DNA of 64,000 bases from Triops longicaudatus (taxonomy: Eukaryota > Arthropoda > Branchiopoda > Notostraca > Triopsidae), in assembly GCA_022885665.1 (NCBI GenBank), contig JAGQDJ010000015.1:66955-130954 (forward strand), in the 5' to 3' direction. The position numbers were made by a program, and so were the translations under genes. Of this stretch, positions 1-12,400 are shown piece after piece (position 1 is the first letter of the stretch; each line of letters starts with the position of its first letter). Under the pieces are notes generated by a model that worked only from the letters and a program-made list of their open reading frames with translations, did no database searches and was not told the DNA's origin.

Positions 1-26
1 CCCACGTTTTAATGTACTACATTTAA

Positions 27-245
27 GCTTCGTCTAGGAATTTTGAGTGGAACTTAAAAAATACATTACACGCCAAGTTGACCTGTGAAAGATCCGTAAG
101 CTGGCCTCGTACAAGGTGGCAAAACTGTTCTGCCAACCTTTGTTACGAGAGGCTCGGCATTCCATCCTCCGAGCTAATGTCCGTGACCCAAGATAGGGCT
201 CATTGGAGGGCACTCCTAAGCTCGCTCGAACAACGACCCCAGTAA
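27..245 (+). pseudogene. C-terminal remnant of a non-LTR retrotransposon reverse-transcriptase ORF
   Basis: The frame is open from 27 to the TAA at 243-245, and about the last 48 codons (from 102) are recognisable. They carry WPRTRW, then RLGIPSSEL, then TQDRAHWRALL. This matches the tail found after the reverse-transcriptase domain in many animal non-LTR element proteins (pattern: PRTRW, an N/D-L stretch, RLGIP, L, V, DR, W, R, L). The family pattern is from general knowledge; I did not search a database. The reverse-transcriptase core (YxDD) would lie upstream, outside the window. The last 50 codons have no internal stop, so decay is modest or the copy is fairly young. Upstream codons 27-100 match nothing I recognise and may be diverged. 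No poly-A or microsatellite tail is obvious just after the stop. The clade (jockey, CR1, RTE and so on) cannot be fixed from this short piece. Confidence 0.7.
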
Positions 246-3200
246 TGGGAACTGTGGGTTCGAAAATGAATGTATCTTCTTAAAAGAGATGTTCGAGTTA
301 CTGAGACGTACTAATCTTTATAGGCCACATTAAACGATTACAAGCCTGGCATTTATCAACTCCGAGTTTATACATATCTACGTATGGCTTACCTGGGATT
401 CGAAACGGTTGTTATTCTACTCTAAGTCTAAACAGAACTATTAGCCATTTGCTGAATGGCCGACATATAATACTTCTTGCGAAGCGTAATTACAGATCTT
501 TATGGAAGAGCTTGTTTTCTCGATAGCTTTAACATTCAGAGTTCCAAGTTCCACTGATTATCTCTTGACTGCAAAGTAAAGAGTTTTAGTCACGTAAGTA
601 ATTTGTGAACATAATTTGAATTTGTCAAAAGTTTCCGAGTAGGCTGCCCTTTCATAAACTACCTTCTTGATTTGTGAGAGGAGAATTTCTGTCACGTGTG
701 AAAATTATGTCCTGTAATTGCAAAACAAATACAAGGTGTTCCTCAAAATGCTACGTGCGAACATCTAACGTTTTCTTATTGCTAATTGCTTTGCTTTTCA
801 GGCGGGGCTGGGACCATCGATGGCTGGAAATTTTCGCTGCTAATGGTGTTCGTGACATTATACAAATCCAACATAACGGATTTCTATTTGCAAAAAATTC
901 TGAGTAGGACTATCAGTAGATAGGGATGGACCTGACTCTCTTAAGGCGAATTGAGTTATGTAAAGCGATTCCAGGAACTTTAAGTCACACATCGTGCTAC
1001 AACAGTTAACCCTTGACTTCTGAAGACGCATGTAGTACTTAAAATGCAGATTACAAACTAAAGTGCTGAGCATTAGTTCACTGAAACCCGGTAAGCGGTC
1101 GTTGGGAATGTTGACGCTCTGAAAACTAACTTCATGTATTTAACATTCCAAGCTACTGCAGCATACCTGAATGCCACATGAAAATTCGAGAACAAAAAAA
1201 AAACTAAGTTAAGTTACTTGTAATTAAAAGTTCCCTGTCACAGCTCGGTTTTTCCTCTAAAACTATAAATTCTAGAAAGTAATTATAGTTTGTCATTCAT
1301 TCCCCGAACAACAACTGTGCTCACCAATTTCCTACTTTTTCTCCCTTTATGATAAGCTGCACTCGAGTTCAATTTCACTCTGCATACCAGCCCTACCCAT
1401 TATACCCAGCTCGTAAATACATACTCAAGCAATAAAACATACACAACTCAGACACGGTCAAGACAACCTTAGACTTAAACTAACACAATTACTGAAAACT
1501 TCGCAGAAAAACCTTGATCTGAAGACCAAAAAACACAGACATATTGAGATTTTTATGTCTTTTAGAAAGGGTCCTCGTTTCAGAATGGAACTAAACAGCC
1601 CCATCACTTGGTCAACCCTAAACGTCGTACCTTTTACCGCAACCTATTACAATTCGAGCGGAAACTAAATAGACATAAAAAATCTAAAAATGTGATTCTG
1701 ATGGAAGAGAAAACATTCACCAGCCACAAAATACAAAAAGAACCACATTAGTTTCCTTTCTTCCGCCAGTTAACCAGCCGGTTCATACAAAAGCCCCGGT
1801 AGTTCAGTTAAAAAAAGACAATCATTCATCTAGGCCAGGTGGGTTCGAAACTTTTTCCTTCCAATTCTGTGCTCAGTCATGTCATGAACACCAAAAGCGG
1901 ATAAATTCTAACTCCGAAGTAGCTACGGGGTTACGGGGCCTTTCGCTACTTCTAGTCCACCTTTCAAGTATTTCCTTCTTTCTTTTTCTAATTTCTTTTA
2001 TTTTTCCATTAACGATATTTCCTTCTTTCCTTCTCGCTTCCAGCCTGAAAGGAGAGGAACCCGACTCGCATAATTCAAACCGATGAACTAGATCGAAAAG
2101 CCTTAGTCCTGTGTCCCTATGCAAAAACAGCGAGACTTTGGCGAGAAGCACTCTCCCGAGGAAGTTTCTAGAAAAAGAGAAAAGGGAAAGTTCTGCTCTC
2201 TGAGCCACTCAGTCAGTTTTTCTGGCAGCCGTGGCTGCAGACCAGTCTCACTACAGACTGACCGGATCTTTTATTCTTTTCAGCTCCCCCTAGCTTTTTT
2301 TCTTTCGACTTTGATTAACCCGCAGTTTTAAAGAAAGAGATAACTTCCAACCTTTTTCATCCCCCAAACGGACTTTTGGTTTCCAACAAAGGGGTTTTAT
2401 TGTTCATAAGGTATCTTTTGCCGGTTTTTCTCCTCCGAAACAATAAAACTTGTAGGTCCTGCTCCAGTTGCACAACATTCTCGGACCAATATGTGCTGTC
2501 TCATGGACTCAATCAAAATATTGAGAGACTCTTGCTGCATCACGATCTCCTGAGTTTGCACGCGCGAACGCATGGCAGCTGGAGATCGGCAGCCAGAGCT
2601 CCAAATGGGAGGAGTCAGACGACGAATCAGTCCCAGTCTTGTTCCAATTCCCTACAATTCTCCTTTCTTTTAGCTTTAGCACCGCAAACGTCCCCCACGA
2701 ATATCATTTCCCGTTTTCCAACGGTGACTCTGGTTATTTTACGCTGAACCATTGTGTGTAACTGGGAAATCTTACGTCAGATACGAAGGGGTAGGGAAAT
2801 AGAAAAGCAAAAACCACGTGAAGGGTTAACATAGTCTGGAAGATCTCTGTCAGTTTACGGCCAACCATTTGTTTTCCGTCTCACACAAAACTTTTGCAAA
2901 CACCTTCACCTGCCAGAAACTCCTCCCTTTAGTCACGCCGAACCGACTGAAAAAGCTCTGGCTGACCCGAATAACTGCACAGCCGACAATTTAACTTGCA
3001 TATGATTTTAATACGGAGAAAGCGAGATACTGAATAATATGTAACACAAGACGGTAGGCATTGCGACTTGTGTGGTTTGGAATTTTTTTTCAGCCACAAC
3101 CACCGTTTCAATACGGTTAAAACACAATTCTACTCATATGTCTAGTAAGAAAAAGTTGAGGTTCGAAAACTACCTTTAACGAACGTTTGCCCTGCGGTTT

Positions 3201-6200
3201 TCATTGTGTTTACTTCCATTTAAGCATCCTAATAATCTTAATTGGCAGCAACAAAAGATGAATTTTTCGAGTTTTCAAGATTATTGAATATTCACGTCCT
3301 TAATCCTATACTTTAGTTTACTGCTTTTGTAAAATTTAACCCTTTTTGTACAGTAAAGTATTACCGATGTATTAAAGAATTTATTTTCGCTGAAGCTTGA
3401 ATTTTCGTGACTGAGAACTCGTTGAACTTGTTTATTGGAATACTAAATCAGCTGTTCTTTCGTCACTTATAATTAGATATCTACAATAATATTATAATTT
3501 CAAATCTATCAGCAACTTTGGTAAAAATGCTTACAAATGTAGGAACTAAAAGAAAATCGATAAGGTCCCTAACAATGTACTGTAAAGCAAATCTACTTAG
3601 TTTTACTCAGATAATTAATTCGAACAAAATCACAGTGTCTGCCAAGAATGTAAGGAAAGGAAGTGAACTATTTTAGATTAACAGAATTATTAGCTGCTAA
3701 TAAACAAATGCGCAAAGTTCTTAGGAAAGTACTGAAATATACGATTTGCTAGCAGACGTGCAAAGCGTATGTGTTTTACCGTTCTTAGGGAAAACAGTGA
3801 TATTCTGAATTGATATTTTTAGTAATTTCGAAGTTCCTGTAGTCCATATCAAAGGTTTACCGTACACAGGGCTCCTTTTCTTAATTAGAAAGAATATAGT
3901 TCAGGTATCGTATTAGGAGTATTTCTTCAGGATTCGGGGACTTTTCTTGCTGCACACGTGTTCATGTGACACACATAATTAGTATTCATGTTTGCATTCA
4001 TTTTCAAGACTATTTAACTTCCAAGGACATCATTGCTGACAAAAGGCGAACAGGGGGAGGATTATTTGCCTCCTTCCCTCTCCCTCGGAATCTACATTTC
4101 TATCAATATGATGATGAACAAGGAAGTCCACATACCCCAAAATAACATTAAAACCCATAAACTGAATTCCTAATACGATGTTTTTTCCATGTAAAAAACA
4201 GCTTATAACGAAAAAATGCGTCCTACGTGGAGACTGAAGCACGCTAGATTATTCCTATTTATTGGCATAAGCATGGCTTTGACCTCGTAACAACATCACA
4301 TTGAACACTACGGTAGTGATCCTGCGCAAAAAGTTGTTTTGATATATTCTTTGCGAATTAAATACATTTAAGCAAAATTATTTATAAGACAGAAGGAAAT
4401 GTAGGTGCACGATCTATATTTTGTTTAGTTATTTTTTTTTTATTTCAAATAGCTTAATAACCAATTGTCATACCTTACCGAAAACGTGGGAAGATGCTCA
4501 TGCTCGAGATTACGGCAGATAAAAACTTTTGAGCATATCAAGAACTTTTACTAGAGCCAATGAATCTTTGCATTTAGCAAATTCTCGGGTTTCCCTAAAG
4601 TGCGTGTAAATATCAACAGATTATTATTAACCAGTGCTTTTCGGTATTGACTATGACTATTCTTTATCCATAACTTATACACTAATTCACCAATCAGTAC
4701 GAACTCTTTGTTTATATACTTTTTTATTTTCAAGCGTTCTTTTTTACTTTCTCTATCCTAACTGACCAGTTTACCAAATAATGTATCCGATACCTGGACG
4801 GGCAAAAGGGAGGGAAGGTGGTAGGGCAGAGAAGGGAGTTTATTGAAAGAGTTCGCAATTGCTGAAAATAAATCTCCAGCTGATAGAACACTGAGATTGT
4901 AGTTGCTGAGGGACGGTTAACGTAGATCTTATTTCATACCGGTCCACAGTTTCTCATTTCATATTCGCAACACTTGCGATCATTGCTTTGTTAGTTCCTT
5001 ACTGGAGCTAGCAAATGACTTCGTGCCCAACGAACTTATTCGTAGCCCTCTTTTCTTGGCAAATGTTCTTGTCACTGTTTTGTTCCATTTATTTCCTCCT
5101 AATTTAGCAACATTAGAAGATTTGACTTGTTTCATCGCGTACCATGTTACTACTTTTTATGTTATTCTGGCTGCTCCAGCTTCCAAATGATTTTGTACAG
5201 CCATTTTCTCATGGCCAAGAAGTTGACTACAAGGTACTCTATAACACTTGGTACGGAAAAAAGAAAACTGGATGTTCTTTCGAAGTCTGCTGCCTTTTTT
5301 AAGACTCTTCTCCCCTCCCTGATATACACTTTCTTAATGAGTTACTTCGATGACATCGCTTCCTTTTGTTTTTGCCCCTCCCTGTTTTATGAAAAGAGCA
5401 ATACAAAAAAAGTTCGTTTCACTAAAGCTGAACGAAAGAAAACGATACGTGGAACCCGCGCCTCATTAAAGGAAGCCCCTGATGCGTGCATGGTCTAGCG
5501 TTGTTACCTGTGATATATGTTACATCCGAAGTCATAGGCTATCTAGGTGGCATGTCAAGATTCAACTTTTTGAGAGCGTACGTATACAACATGGTCGACA
5601 AAAAATGAAACAAAATACAAACCAACATAGAAAAACTAAAAAGACATTTAGCTTCACTTTCTACGGCGAAGGCACTGGTATTTCGGCTTCGCTTCTAAGA
5701 GCCCACATGTAGCGACATAAACTAGGTTAAACTTACTTCTCCCACTGTCTTCACTCAAACGGATCCTTTATTTCTTTCCCAGACTGTTAGCTTTTACACA
5801 ACAATTCACTGTACCCTGAATCATATTTCAAAAACGAATACATAAATTTTCCCGAAAGAATTCTCCAACTCCTATTTCTTGAGACTCTCCCTGCTGGTTT
5901 GTTCGATTTTCGTTTTCTTCCAAAGCTCAGTCATTTCTGCTCAATTTGGTTGAAATAAACGTTTAAAGGCCGATAAGTATAGAAGTAATATGTTCTGCAT
6001 AGGATGGTATAACGTTTTTAATTAAGTAACTTTTTTGAACATTCTCTACTAAAGATTCTTAAGTACAAATCTGGTATCTTTTTGTTTGGCGAACGCGAAA
6101 TAGAGAGCGCAAAAGCGAGCAGGTAAAACATACATTCGCTCTTCGTTTTCATATCTTCTTTCCTTAGTGCACGTAGTCCAACTATGGCACCGCTTCCTTT

Positions 6201-6660
6201 GCAACCTCGACAGCAGATATTATGTTTCGACGTCTGTATAACATTTTTACAGCTCGACATAACGAACAATAAAAGAGACATCGTTAAGAACGCTTCAATG
6301 CCACAGAAGCAGCTTTTCGTTCTTAACTTCTTCGTAGAAACTGCAATAAAAAAAGCGAATTTTATGATTCTCTTGATACGGCTCAAATTATCACCAAATG
6401 GGACAGAAAAGCGTTAGTGTATCTCACTACAATGATTAGACGTTTTTCAATTAAAATCTGGAAAGAAACAAGCCCGACATTTACTGCCCGAACTTCGCAT
6501 TTGTCTTCATTTCCAGGCTAACTGTCATTCTTCCTTTTGCCAACATTGTAGGAGCCCCCGCCAAAGTCATAGCTCTCCCGTCCTTACGTCTTTTTATGAC
6601 TATTCATTTTTATATTCTCTTTTCTACTGCACTGCAGCAGATACCTCATAAGAACCCTAT
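246..6660. other. Non-coding stretch without a supported gene
   Basis: This is AT-rich sequence with only short ORFs that look fortuitous. A pyrimidine-rich tract lies at about 1960-2040. A degenerate tRNA-like A-box/B-box pair at about 1797-1860 is discussed under rejected items. I see no transposon ends with target duplications here. Confidence 0.5.
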
Positions 6661-6701
6661 TAGCACGCATACGCAATGCAGAGGCTTTTAAGCTAATGAA
6701 A

Positions 6702-6733
6702 ACCTGCGCGGGAAATATGCGCAGGACGCAGGT
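6702..6733. repeat. Nested inverted repeat able to form alternative hairpins
   Basis: ACCTGCG (6702-6708) is followed by two possible partners. GCGCAGG at 6719-6725 pairs with CCTGCGC (6703-6709), and CGCAGGT at 6727-6733 pairs with 6702-6708. The two hairpins exclude each other. No function can be assigned. Confidence 0.5.
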
Positions 6734-6858
6734 AACATGAACATTGCAGCGCTGCACGGGATATCAACCTACCACCGCGGAATCCAATCAAGGTGTAGCA
6801 AGGAAACTCAAAAATATGCTAAAAATTAACCACCACAAAGCAAACATAGACAGAAGTG

Positions 6859-6914
6859 CAGTGATCCGCTTATTTATGCGGTCTCGTTTTACGCGGTTTC
6901 ATACTTACGCGGTC
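6859..6914 (+). mobile_element. pogo/Tigger-like transposon end (terminal repeat remnant)
   Basis: The segment starts CAGTGATCCGC and continues with three spaced copies of the word (T)TA(C/T)GCGGT. That is the usual layout of Tigger/pogo-type termini: CAGT, then repeated ACGCGG or AACGNAC words about 15 bases apart. The expected TA target duplication is absent (GTG precedes the CAGT), and I found no opposite end. It is either a decayed single end or a chance resemblance. The family assignment is inference from the word pattern. Confidence 0.4.
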
Positions 6915-6969
6915 GGAAATTTGGTAAATTTGTGTTAAACATTACACGAAACACAGCACTGCAGCTCAA

Positions 6970-8160
6970 AATTACATACTATTGCTTTTTACCCATAAAA
7001 GAGCACATATTTTGGCTATGAAAAGTGAAATTGCGAAGCACTAAAGCAGAATCGCTGGGGCAGAATACCGATGTAGCGAGTTATGCCGAATAGGCAGCAC
7101 TGAACTTCCCTGAGTTGCAATATTCTTTAAAGGCTTCTAGTAACGACAACAGCTTAAAATTGCTCAAATCTCGTTGGTGACCTTTAAACATATTTACAAT
7201 TAAAATTATATGTTTCACTATTTTAAAAATCAATTAGAATAAACTTTCCTACTCTTACCCCTTTTATGGCCGAAGCATCTGAAATCTGTAGATGTTGCGG
7301 CAGTTCACTGAAAATCTGCTGAAATATATCCAGACAAGCGATAACAAAAGAGTAATCTATAAAGTAAGGTGAAATTCAGTAAAAACACTGATAATCGCAG
7401 GAAAAAAGATGCTCAAGCTTAGGATTCTCTTTTTGCTGATTAATGAGGAAAAAATATTTTGTAGGCTCAACTGGATAGATCAGCCAATCACTAATCCAGC
7501 AGAAGTCAAGTCTCATTGAAAAACCATCGAAACTGAACGAGAGGATTTAGCGAAAAGGAAAAAGATATACATAAAAATCAGCCATTAAAATTTCGTACAT
7601 CCCGATACATTTTCTTTCCGTAAGAATGGAGGAGAAAGACGAACTTCAACCACAACGATTATCAACGATTATCACAGAAGGTGTTTGGCTAACAAAGTGG
7701 TTTTTGAAAAAAAGCCGACGTACCAAATGACCCAATGCTTTTGAAAGGAACCTATAAAGTTTGTCACAAAAGAGGAAACGTCTCTCCATTGGGGGTTATT
7801 TAAGAGCACAGGGACCACAACTTGCCAATAAAAGTAAGAAATCTAACTTTTTTTGCTATGAACTCGTCTTGTGACTTTGTCAACTTGCTTTAAAGTGAAA
7901 CCTGTAGGGACAAAAAAAAGAGGGAAAAAAAACAGAACTAGTTCTACCATACAAAGAGTTATCATAAAACTCTCATCATGTCAAACGCAAAAAGTTATGC
8001 CTTCGCGGGAATGGTAAGGACACCTACGCGAGTTGGGTTTAGTATACGATTTTTTCCACGTTATTAAACCTAGCATTCGTGTAGCAATGCCTTCGGGAAT
8101 GCGAATTAAAATTTCGGAGGAAGAAAAATCCCGTTGCCCCTAATCTTGATGTAAACTAGC
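6970..8160. other. Non-coding stretch; one very short cysteine-rich ORF
   Basis: I see no supported gene. A 10-bp unit (AACGATTATC) occurs twice in tandem at about 7653-7672. An ATG ORF of 18 codons at 7266-7322 reads CRCCG followed later by a cysteine, which recalls the start of some zinc-binding domains but is too short to call. Confidence 0.45.
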
Positions 8161-8224
8161 TACTTTGCGTACTGTTTCTTAGAGGATAAAAAAATATTTT
8201 TTATCTTTCTGTCGTTTACAGGAA

Positions 8225-8274
8225 ATGAGTTTTGATTACTACAAAGTTCTCGGACTAGAAAAAAAGAGCGCACT
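8225..8274 (+). CDS. First J-domain exon of a DnaJ/Hsp40-like protein (partial, possibly a pseudo-exon)
   Basis: An ATG at 8225 opens MSFDYYKVLGLEKKSA, the classical N-terminus and helix I of a J domain (consensus: DYY, one residue, VLG, then V or L). J-domain proteins recruit Hsp70 and stimulate its ATPase. Just upstream is a good splice acceptor: a T/C-rich tract at about 8197-8217, then TTTACAG ending at 8221, so the exon would start at 8222 with three untranslated bases. After SA the frame stays open to a TAG at 8399-8401, but those residues do not resemble a J domain: the helix II residues and the HPD loop are missing. A weak donor (CT then GTTTGT) at 8274/8275 would end the exon in phase 2. 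I looked for an HPD-encoding exon downstream on this strand and did not find one. Either a long intron follows beyond my ability to see, or this is a broken copy. J-domain identity is fairly safe; a functional gene is not shown. Confidence 0.6.
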
Positions 8275-8758
8275 GTTTGTCAATAGGTTCGCTAATTGCA
8301 GGATATGTCACATGTTCAGCTTGACTCCCACAACAACACGTTGTGATACAATGATGGGACGACAAGCCAAACGAGTTCAGAGAGTGGGTAATCGACTCTA
8401 GATGCATGTTCTTATTAGAGAAGCCAGCTTTTCAATTACGATCGAGCTCGACGTATTATTAGCAACTGACGGTCTTTTTATAGCCTATAAAATAGTTTAC
8501 ATCGACTCAAAAAGCCCTTTGCAAGGATTTGTGAAAAGAATCGCAGCTGAATAGCCGCAAGGATCGAATCCTTCTTCGTCGTACAGGACGCGCACAGAAT
8601 TTCCATGGCACCTTTGTACGAGATAAAAAAAAACTGTTAGAGTGATACGCTTGCAGTCCTCTCGAGCTTCCTCCTAACGATGACCTTGATTCCTGTTTAG
8701 GGTCCTATAAATTAATCGAGCATGAGACAAGCTTGCAATTGTGCATTCTTTCCGAAAG

Positions 8759-9328
8759 TCAATAACGCAGAACGCAGCGTCTGTCATGATCTTTGAGGCG
8801 ATGTTTATGCGCTACTACCGATTTATAGTTTACCGAATAGAACTCAGTTAACGCATATAGAAATAAAGAAAGTATAACAAGAGCTCTATAAGTAATTGAA
8901 AATAAAGTTAGCGTTTTGTAATCTAAAAGCGTTAAAAAATTATTGTGTCGTACAACCAGTTTTCTTTTTTGTTCCTTTTTTTTCACCATATTAGCCACTT
9001 CGGGATATATGTGCTTTAGCATATATATCCCAAAGTTAAAAAAAGAGTGAAGAGGAGCCAAACTTTGTTCAGGTGGAAATTTAGGGAAGAGGAGAAGATC
9101 TAGTTTGGTCACCATTTCCCCTTCTTTTTTTGCTAGTTCAACCAAGTTTTCAAGGTAGACTAGGTGACATATCGTGTAACTTTTCTTCTGTTGTGATGAC
9201 ACGCCATTAAAATGCAGCTCATCCAACCTCTTATGGTTTACAAGCGTTTTACCTGGAGTTGCCTGGGCAAAGCGGAATGCAAACAAAAGTGGCAGAAGTA
9301 TAACTTTGGCGTAAGCTATTGCATACAA
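8759..9328 (-). other. Longest ORF of the window (189 codons), unassigned
   Basis: This is an uninterrupted ATG ORF on the minus strand. The first 25 residues (MYAIAYAKVILLPLLFAF and on) are hydrophobic with a small-residue stretch after them, like a signal peptide. A lysine-rich middle and a second hydrophobic stretch (ALVILSLFLYAL) follow near the C-terminus. I recognise no domain. Given the stop-codon frequency expected in DNA of this composition, an ORF this long is somewhat unusual but not decisive. A 14-bp near-perfect hairpin (9002-9031) lies inside it, which is odd for a constrained coding sequence. It sits on the opposite strand from the J-domain exon, so it is not part of that gene. 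It may be fortuitous. Confidence 0.2.
9002..9031. repeat. 14-bp hairpin with one G-T pair
   Basis: The arms GGGATATATGTGCT (9002-9015) and AGCATATATATCCC (9018-9031) are complementary at 13 of 14 positions, with a G opposite T at the remaining one and a two-base spacer. The arm is shorter than a usual microRNA precursor. No transposon context is visible. Confidence 0.5.
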
Positions 9329-9419
9329 AGTTTAAGAGGAGGGGATGACGATAAGGACATTTGCAAAGACCAGAAGGTGATGGATGCGAACAAGTACACG
9401 GGTAAATACAGAAGATAAC

Positions 9420-12400
9420 ATCAAAACGGGAAAAGTTCTGCAAGGGAACACGAGCTGATGGCCATTGCGGCAAGTAAAACGCACCCATACGGATGAAGGA
9501 TGTGGCTAAATGCAATGCCGTAAGTGAATTCCTTATCAATGTGCTGATTCATACGGAAATGCTTCTGCTCTTCCATTCCCGGGGGACGGAATGGCAAAGG
9601 AATTACAACTCGATCGCTTCTTTTGTTCCGCAGAGAACACATTGCAAACAAGTCGCGACCCTATCTATCTCGCCCCATTCTTTCTTTTTAGCTAACTTTT
9701 TTTTTCGACTATGCAAAACTCTTGGTGGACATAAAGCAAAATTGGTGAAAAAAGTAGTTGGCCTTGATGTGAGATGCCAAAAAGGAAGACGAAGAAGAAA
9801 AAGTATGAGACGATGGGCTATGGATATTTGGTTAGGCGAAACTGCTACGATACCACCAATTAAGAGTGGGACGCTCATACTTATATACTTAAAGACAGTA
9901 ACAAAAAGCATACGGCAAAAAAAAGAACAATTTGAGGACTCATGACAGGTTTTGGAAAAGAAATTACATTTGGAGGACTTGCTCTCCATATAAAGACAAA
10001 GACTAGACTTTGCCACAAAGACTTGAGTCCACTTCTAGGAAAAGTTTTGCTTCTCTCCCAACGCCTTCCGATACAAATAATTTCTTTGTTGAGTATACAG
10101 GTTTTCTTACTGACAACATAGCCAAATGGTAACGATGGCAGGTAACCAACAAAACAGGAGCTGAAAGAATTTATAGTTGCAACGTATTTTTTCCCTTCTT
10201 TATATAGGGGTCTTTTGTAGCGTCTGCAAGCTCGCTCTGTCCCATATCCTTGCCCTCCTCCCCCCTTCTAGGTCGTTTAGTGGTTGCAAATAGGTGCTCT
10301 TACATCGCCCACGTGGTCGTTTCTCAATGACAAAGCTCCTGAGTATAATATGCAATCTTTCTTTGTTGCTTGTTGGCAAGTCGAGGTTCTTCGTCCGCTT
10401 GTATCTTGTCGTTCAGAATCCCTCAAATTACAGTTGCAAAAAGTAAAAAAGACCGTAGCTGACAATCCAGTATCCAGTAATTATCCATCATATAACACTT
10501 GAGCGGGAAGCTAAAAGTTTCAAGCACCATGGCTTTACCACACAAGCTGTACATTAGCATCATGCAACGAACAAGGAAAGTAGGTCAATCTTATTTTTAA
10601 TTAATTCCAATCCAAGACAAGCGTAACATAGACGAGCTTCATGTCGTACTGTACCACCTATTGTATCCTTACCTGATGCTAGGAAGTTATTTCCCAGAGT
10701 TTTTCTACAGGACTTAAAAGCGTCATTTCTCTCTCACCTCCTGGCATACGCTAGACATAGGTGTTCGTTTAAAGATGTTTTTGTATTTTTTTGCTATATA
10801 TCTGATCTTAAAACTGGCCGAAACAGACACCGTTACACAGGATTTCATTACACTAATTCTCCGAACGTTGCAGAAAGAGGTATTTTTCAGAATATGCACG
10901 CTAAAATTACCTCAGAGGATCCAAAATCACACAGCCTCGTCGCTTCCTCATTATAAAATCAGCACATTAATCTCCATTTCGTCTACACAGAATGGCCAAG
11001 CAGTTTTCAAATCACGTTGGACAACTGTTTCGAGCAAAGACACTTTCTTTTCTCGCTTCGAGCTAATAAGCTCCTATTTCAACCAGTCACAGTAATGTGT
11101 CGCCGGGTTTCGAACAAAACCTGGTCGGTTTTTTTTCTGACTTGAGTACACAGAAGAATTTTAAAAAATGCTATAGAGAATAACGAGACTTTGTGAGCTG
11201 CAAATTTCATCTTTTCTCATCTGCAAACCTCCCTCTATTTAGGTAATATATGGTTCAGGCATTAGCTGCTCTGTCATTAACAATTCGCCATGCCTCTGTT
11301 GCCCCATACGGTCGCTCTTTGGCCTCGGATTTTATACATCTCCCAAATGCTTTTCTTTCTCTTTCTTCCTTTGGATTCATCGCTTTTCTTTTGTACTATG
11401 TTCAGGGAGCGTGTCCCTACAAGAGGCACGTCTAATAACAGTGTTGGCTTAAGTAATTGTACGGGTAAAGCCCCGAATTTTTCTTGGCGTAAAAAATGAG
11501 AAAATACTAGTGCGTTAATGCAGTGAAAAGGGGCCTAGGCTATGTTTCTTTACTTTTCGATTTTTTTCCCTTCTTGACTCTTTACTGTAGCATGATCCAA
11601 CCCAATGAAGCTGTATCTTGTTCATAAAAATTGCTCCATTAATTTATTTCTCCGCCTATTAATTTCAATTCTACTTTTCTTTTGTGTCTTTGTTCGCTGT
11701 GTCCTCCCCATTAGGAGAATAGAACATAAATGTTGACTGTCACATGATATACACTCTTCATAACTATAAGCTTAATAGGTCCCAGGATAGCACAGTGTAC
11801 TACGCGAGTTTACCAGGTAAGATTGCGTGACTGCTGAGTTTCACCCTTCCTTCCCTTTTCTGCCCCCGTAAGCATCCATATATTCACTTATGATACCTGA
11901 TAGGAAAAGCACATGCCACCCACCAGTCTTTATATGCACTAACACTAGCCACAGACCGACAAAACAAGACAAGCCATAGGGAGAACAAGTTATGATCTGT
12001 CAATGGACCTCCAAATCTAGGATTTGGTACATTATGCACTCATCTCTTTTGCCCTCGGAGTACATGAAGACTCCATTGTAAGCATTTATAATATGGATCT
12101 TTTCTGTAGGTCGACAGATGTTCTTTGAGTCAAAGAGACAAAAGTAAATATAGCTAGCCGAAAAAAATTATGGTTGCCCATTAAAAACCATCCTGTGCCA
12201 CGGTTGTACTTTTTTACCAACAATGTGTCAGCCTTCGACTGCTGCTAAAAATTTTGCGAGTACACCTAAAGAAAAAAAGACTACAAAGTTTTTGCAGTGA
12301 AGCCTTTTACTAAAATTACACGTTGTAACGTTGTCATTAAGGAGGAGAATGAAGTTCAGGTCTTAAAAGATGTGACAAAATTAACTTATGAAGGTCAAGC

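Noticed and set aside
1797..1860. tRNA-like A box (GGTAGTTCAGTT) and B box (GGGTTCGAAAC) about 50 bases apart
   Set aside because: The T-stem and acceptor stem do not pair and the D-arm is replaced by a run of A. At most a decayed tRNA-derived repeat, and no flanking duplication was seen.
1006..2829. TTAACCCTT words facing each other, like piggyBac ends (also at about 3337, 31617 and 40469)
   Set aside because: Only the first nine bases agree, the following sequence is unrelated, and the words occur in mixed orientation without pairs.
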